A DNA stretch of 64,000 bases from Acidovorax sp. GBBC 1281 (GTDB lineage: Bacteria > Pseudomonadota > Gammaproteobacteria > Burkholderiales > Burkholderiaceae_C), in the NCBI RefSeq assembly GCF_028473645.1, contig NZ_CP097269.1:3614001-3678000 (forward strand), read 5' to 3'. The notes below the pieces were generated by a model. The model was not told the origin of the DNA. It did not search any database and was given only the letters and a program-made list of their open reading frames with translations. Positions within the stretch are counted from its first letter, which is position 1; each line of letters opens with the position of its first letter. Of this stretch, positions 61,988-64,000 are shown in pieces. The translations under genes were made by a program, and so were the position numbers.

Positions 61988-63709
61988 TCATCGGGCCGGT
62001 GCACGCCAGGCCTGGGTGCGCCGCTCGACCCAATGGCCGGCGGCCAGGTACAGCAGCGTCACCACCGCCGAGGTAGCGGCGATCAGCACCGCCATGGCCG
62101 CGGCCGGGCCGGTGTCGCCGGCCTCGTCCAGGTTCAGGATGGCGACCGAGGCCAGCCGGGTGTCGGGCGAGTAGAGGAACACCACGGCCGAGATCGTCGT
62201 CATGGCGCTGATGAAGAAATAGCGCGACACGTCCAGCAGCACCGGCAGGCAGATGGGCAGCGTCACGCGCCAGAAGGTCTTGTAGAGCGGCACCTTGAGC
62301 GAGGCGGACACCGCTTCGAACTCGGCATCCAGCGCCTTGAGCGCCGTCACCACGGTGAGGTGGCCGGTCGTGTAGAAGTGCACCAGCGTGCACAGCACCA
62401 TCAGCGGCAGCGTCTGGTACAAGCCGTGCAGCGGGTTGGCCGGCGCGTTGAAAAAGAAGATGTAGCCCAGGCCCAGCACCAGGCCGGGAACGGCCATGGG
62501 CAGCATGGCCGCCAGCCGCACCACGGGCCGCAGGGCTTGCAGGCCCCGGGTCTTTTCCAGCAGGTAGGCGCCGACGAACACCACGGCCGTCCCCACCACC
62601 GCCGTGCCGCAGGCGAGCTTCAGGCTGTTGGCCAGGGCATCGGCCAGGTCGGCATCGATCAGGCCCGCGACGTAATGGTCCAGGCTGGGCGACAGGTTGT
62701 ACGGCCACAGCTTGGCGAAGGAGGCGAACACCGCCATGCCGAACATGGCCAGCACCAGGGCGGCGATGCACAGGCAATAGAGCGCCATGGCCGCATCGAA
62801 TCCGCGCGCGCGGCGGGGCACCAGCGCCACGGCCCGTGCCGTGAGGGTGGCGGTCTGCCGGCGCTGCACCAGCCCGTCGATGGCGAAGGTGAGCACCGCC
62901 GGCAGCAACAGCAGCAGCGCCACCACCGCGCCGCGCTGGAAGTCGTGCTGGCCGATGACCAGCTTGAAGACGTCGGTGGCCAGCACGTTGAAGTTGCCGC
63001 CCACGACCTTGGGAATGCCGAAGTCGGTGATGACCAGGGTGAAGCACACCAACGCGGCCGAGATCAGCCCGTACTTGGCGCCCGGCAGGGTGATGGTGAA
63101 GAATTTGCGCAGCGTGCCGGTGCCGAGCGCATCGGCCGCCTCGTACAGGCGCGCATCGGCCAGCGAAAGCGCCGTGACCAGGATCATCAGCACGTGCGGA
63201 AACACCGCGAAGCACTCGGCCAGCACGATGCCCGATGCGCCGTAGATGCCGGTGAACCCCAGCGCCGTCCAGAAGTCCCGGGCCACGCCCTGGTTGCCGA
63301 ACCAGTAGATCAGCGAGATGGCCGACAGCAGCGAAGGCGCCAGCAGCGGCAGCAGCATCACCGTGCGCAGCAGCGCCTTGGCCGGCATGCAGCTGCGGGT
63401 CAGCGCGTAGGCGAAGGCGAAGGCCAGCGGCAACACGATGGCGGTCACCAGCAGCGACACCCACACGCTGTTCCACAGGCTGGTGAGCAAGGCGGGCGAG
63501 GCCAGGTAGGCAGCGAAGGCCCCCAGCCCCGACACCGCCCCGCCCTGCGGTGCATCCAGCGCCTTCGACAGGATGAGCAGCAGCGGCGCCACCAGTCCGA
63601 CGCCCAGCAGCGCCACCACACCCAGCAGGCCGAGGTGGGCCAGCCGGTCGCTCCAATGCACCCGCTGGCGCAGGGGCGCCGCGCGAACGGCCGCCGCCAC
63701 CGCGCTCAT
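61988..63709 (-). CDS. 2-Aminoethylphosphonate ABC transporter permease, fused two-domain (TIGR03262)
   Basis: A 573-residue permease with about 12 membrane helices: two complete permease units joined in one chain, the N-terminal unit with EAADALGTGTLRKFFTITLPGAKYGLI and the C-terminal unit with LDAEFEAVSASLKVPLYKTFWRVTLPICLPVLL as the two ATPase-coupling loops. Fused permeases of this kind mark one class of 2-aminoethylphosphonate importers. ATG at 63709 overlaps the upstream ATPase stop by ATGA, so transporter subunits are coupled. The periplasmic binding protein is presumably beyond the right edge. Confidence 0.92.
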   Translation of the reverse strand: MSAVAAAVRAAPLRQRVHWSDRLAHLGLLGVVALLGVGLVAPLLLILSKALDAPQGGAVSGLGAFAAYLASPALLTSLWNSVWVSLLVTAIVLPLAFAFAYALTRSCMPAKALLRTVMLLPLLAPSLLSAISLIYWFGNQGVARDFWTALGFTGIYGASGIVLAECFAVFPHVLMILVTALSLADARLYEAADALGTGTLRKFFTITLPGAKYGLISAALVCFTLVITDFGIPKVVGGNFNVLATDVFKLVIGQHDFQRGAVVALLLLLPAVLTFAIDGLVQRRQTATLTARAVALVPRRARGFDAAMALYCLCIAALVLAMFGMAVFASFAKLWPYNLSPSLDHYVAGLIDADLADALANSLKLACGTAVVGTAVVFVGAYLLEKTRGLQALRPVVRLAAMLPMAVPGLVLGLGYIFFFNAPANPLHGLYQTLPLMVLCTLVHFYTTGHLTVVTALKALDAEFEAVSASLKVPLYKTFWRVTLPICLPVLLDVSRYFFISAMTTISAVVFLYSPDTRLASVAILNLDEAGDTGPAAAMAVLIAATSAVVTLLYLAAGHWVERRTQAWRAPAR

Positions 63710-64000
63710 GCGGCAGCGCCGGCGGCGAACACGCGCAGCCGGTCGGCGCGCAGGGCGAAGCGCACTCGGGTGCCTTCGCGCACGCCGAACTCGTCCATCT
63801 GGTTGAGCGAATACTGCAGCTGCAGCGGCTGTCCGCCCAGGCCATCGACGTCGATCTCGGCCAGGCAGTTGCCGCCCAGGAACTCGATGTGGCGCACGGT
63901 GCCGGCGCACTGCAGCGGGTCGTCCTGCACGGCGGCACCGACCACGCGGTCCTCGGGCCGCAGGTACAGCGACACCGCGCTGCCCGGCCGGAACTCCGTG
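63706..64000 (-). CDS. 2-Aminoethylphosphonate ABC transporter ATPase, C-terminal end only
   Basis: The last ~98 codons are visible; the gene enters from beyond the window. TEFRPGSAVSLYLRPEDRVVG and AGTVRHIEFLGGNCLAEIDVDG are the TOBE domain of a PotA/PhnT-type ATPase. It overlaps the permease start by 4 bp. The nucleotide-binding domain is outside the window. Confidence 0.85.
   Translation of the reverse strand, partial: TEFRPGSAVSLYLRPEDRVVGAAVQDDPLQCAGTVRHIEFLGGNCLAEIDVDGLGGQPLQLQYSLNQMDEFGVREGTRVRFALRADRLRVFAAGAAA

Overview
The window looks like a chromosomal segment of a GC-rich Comamonadaceae beta-proteobacterium, most likely a plant-associated Acidovorax/Paracidovorax. The basis is the tRNA-Leu/tig/clpP/clpX/lon block, the hpnC/hpnD/hpnE genes, orphan Bug-type and amino-acid-binding proteins, 2-aminoethylphosphonate genes, and a type III effector candidate behind a textbook plant-inducible promoter (PIP) box. 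The genus is inferred from gene content and style, not from a database search.

Layout. (1) 1-8098: the end of a type VI secretion cargo cluster: a DUF2169 protein (cut by the window edge), a TIGR02270 protein, a ketosynthase-like protein, a 1620-residue PAAR-like/RHS polymorphic toxin with an AHH-type nuclease tip, and its AT-rich presumed immunity gene. (2) 8099-9620: a 100-bp MITE and a Bug-family binding protein. (3) About 9.7-36.47 kb: the decayed remnant of an ICEclc/PFGI-1-type integrative and conjugative element sitting at the 3' end of tRNA-Gly(GCC). It keeps a DsbA-like protein, the PFL_4709/4710/4711 families, a TraG-like protein, DUF3742, the MobH relaxase TraI and the integrase. 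The VirB4 ATPase and coupling protein genes expected further left are absent, DUF3742 is broken by nested insertion sequences, and the integrase is split by a frameshift. Between DUF3742 and traI lies a cargo module of about 10 kb that looks like opine or imino-acid catabolism: an ornithine cyclodeaminase homologue, a three-subunit FAD/Fe-S oxidase, a PotABCD-like ABC importer and an IS-disrupted LysR regulator.

(4) 36.47-42.75 kb: core protein quality control, all on the minus strand: tRNA-Leu, tig, clpP, clpX, lon, tRNA-Gly. (5) 42.8-47.3 kb: an RND efflux pump with its adaptor. (6) 47.3-54.95 kb: squalene synthesis genes hpnC and hpnD-hpnE, separated by sdaA, an orphan amino-acid-binding protein carrying a 21-bp in-frame duplication, and the putative type III effector. 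(7) 55.0-59.9 kb: YihY/BrkB, DUF2069, a GlcD/D-2-hydroxyglutarate dehydrogenase-like flavoprotein, a lipoprotein and thyA. (8) 59.9-64.0 kb: phosphonoacetaldehyde hydrolase, a TIGR03364 oxidoreductase and a 2-aminoethylphosphonate ABC transporter, the last gene leaving the window.

Four complete insertion sequences plus one copy nested inside another are resolved to the base by their terminal repeats and, with one exception, target duplications. The observations I rate highest are the PIP-box-controlled Ser-rich effector candidate, the opine-like island inside the ICE remnant, the integrase frameshift, the RHS toxin/immunity pair and the three-repeat AP2-like protein.
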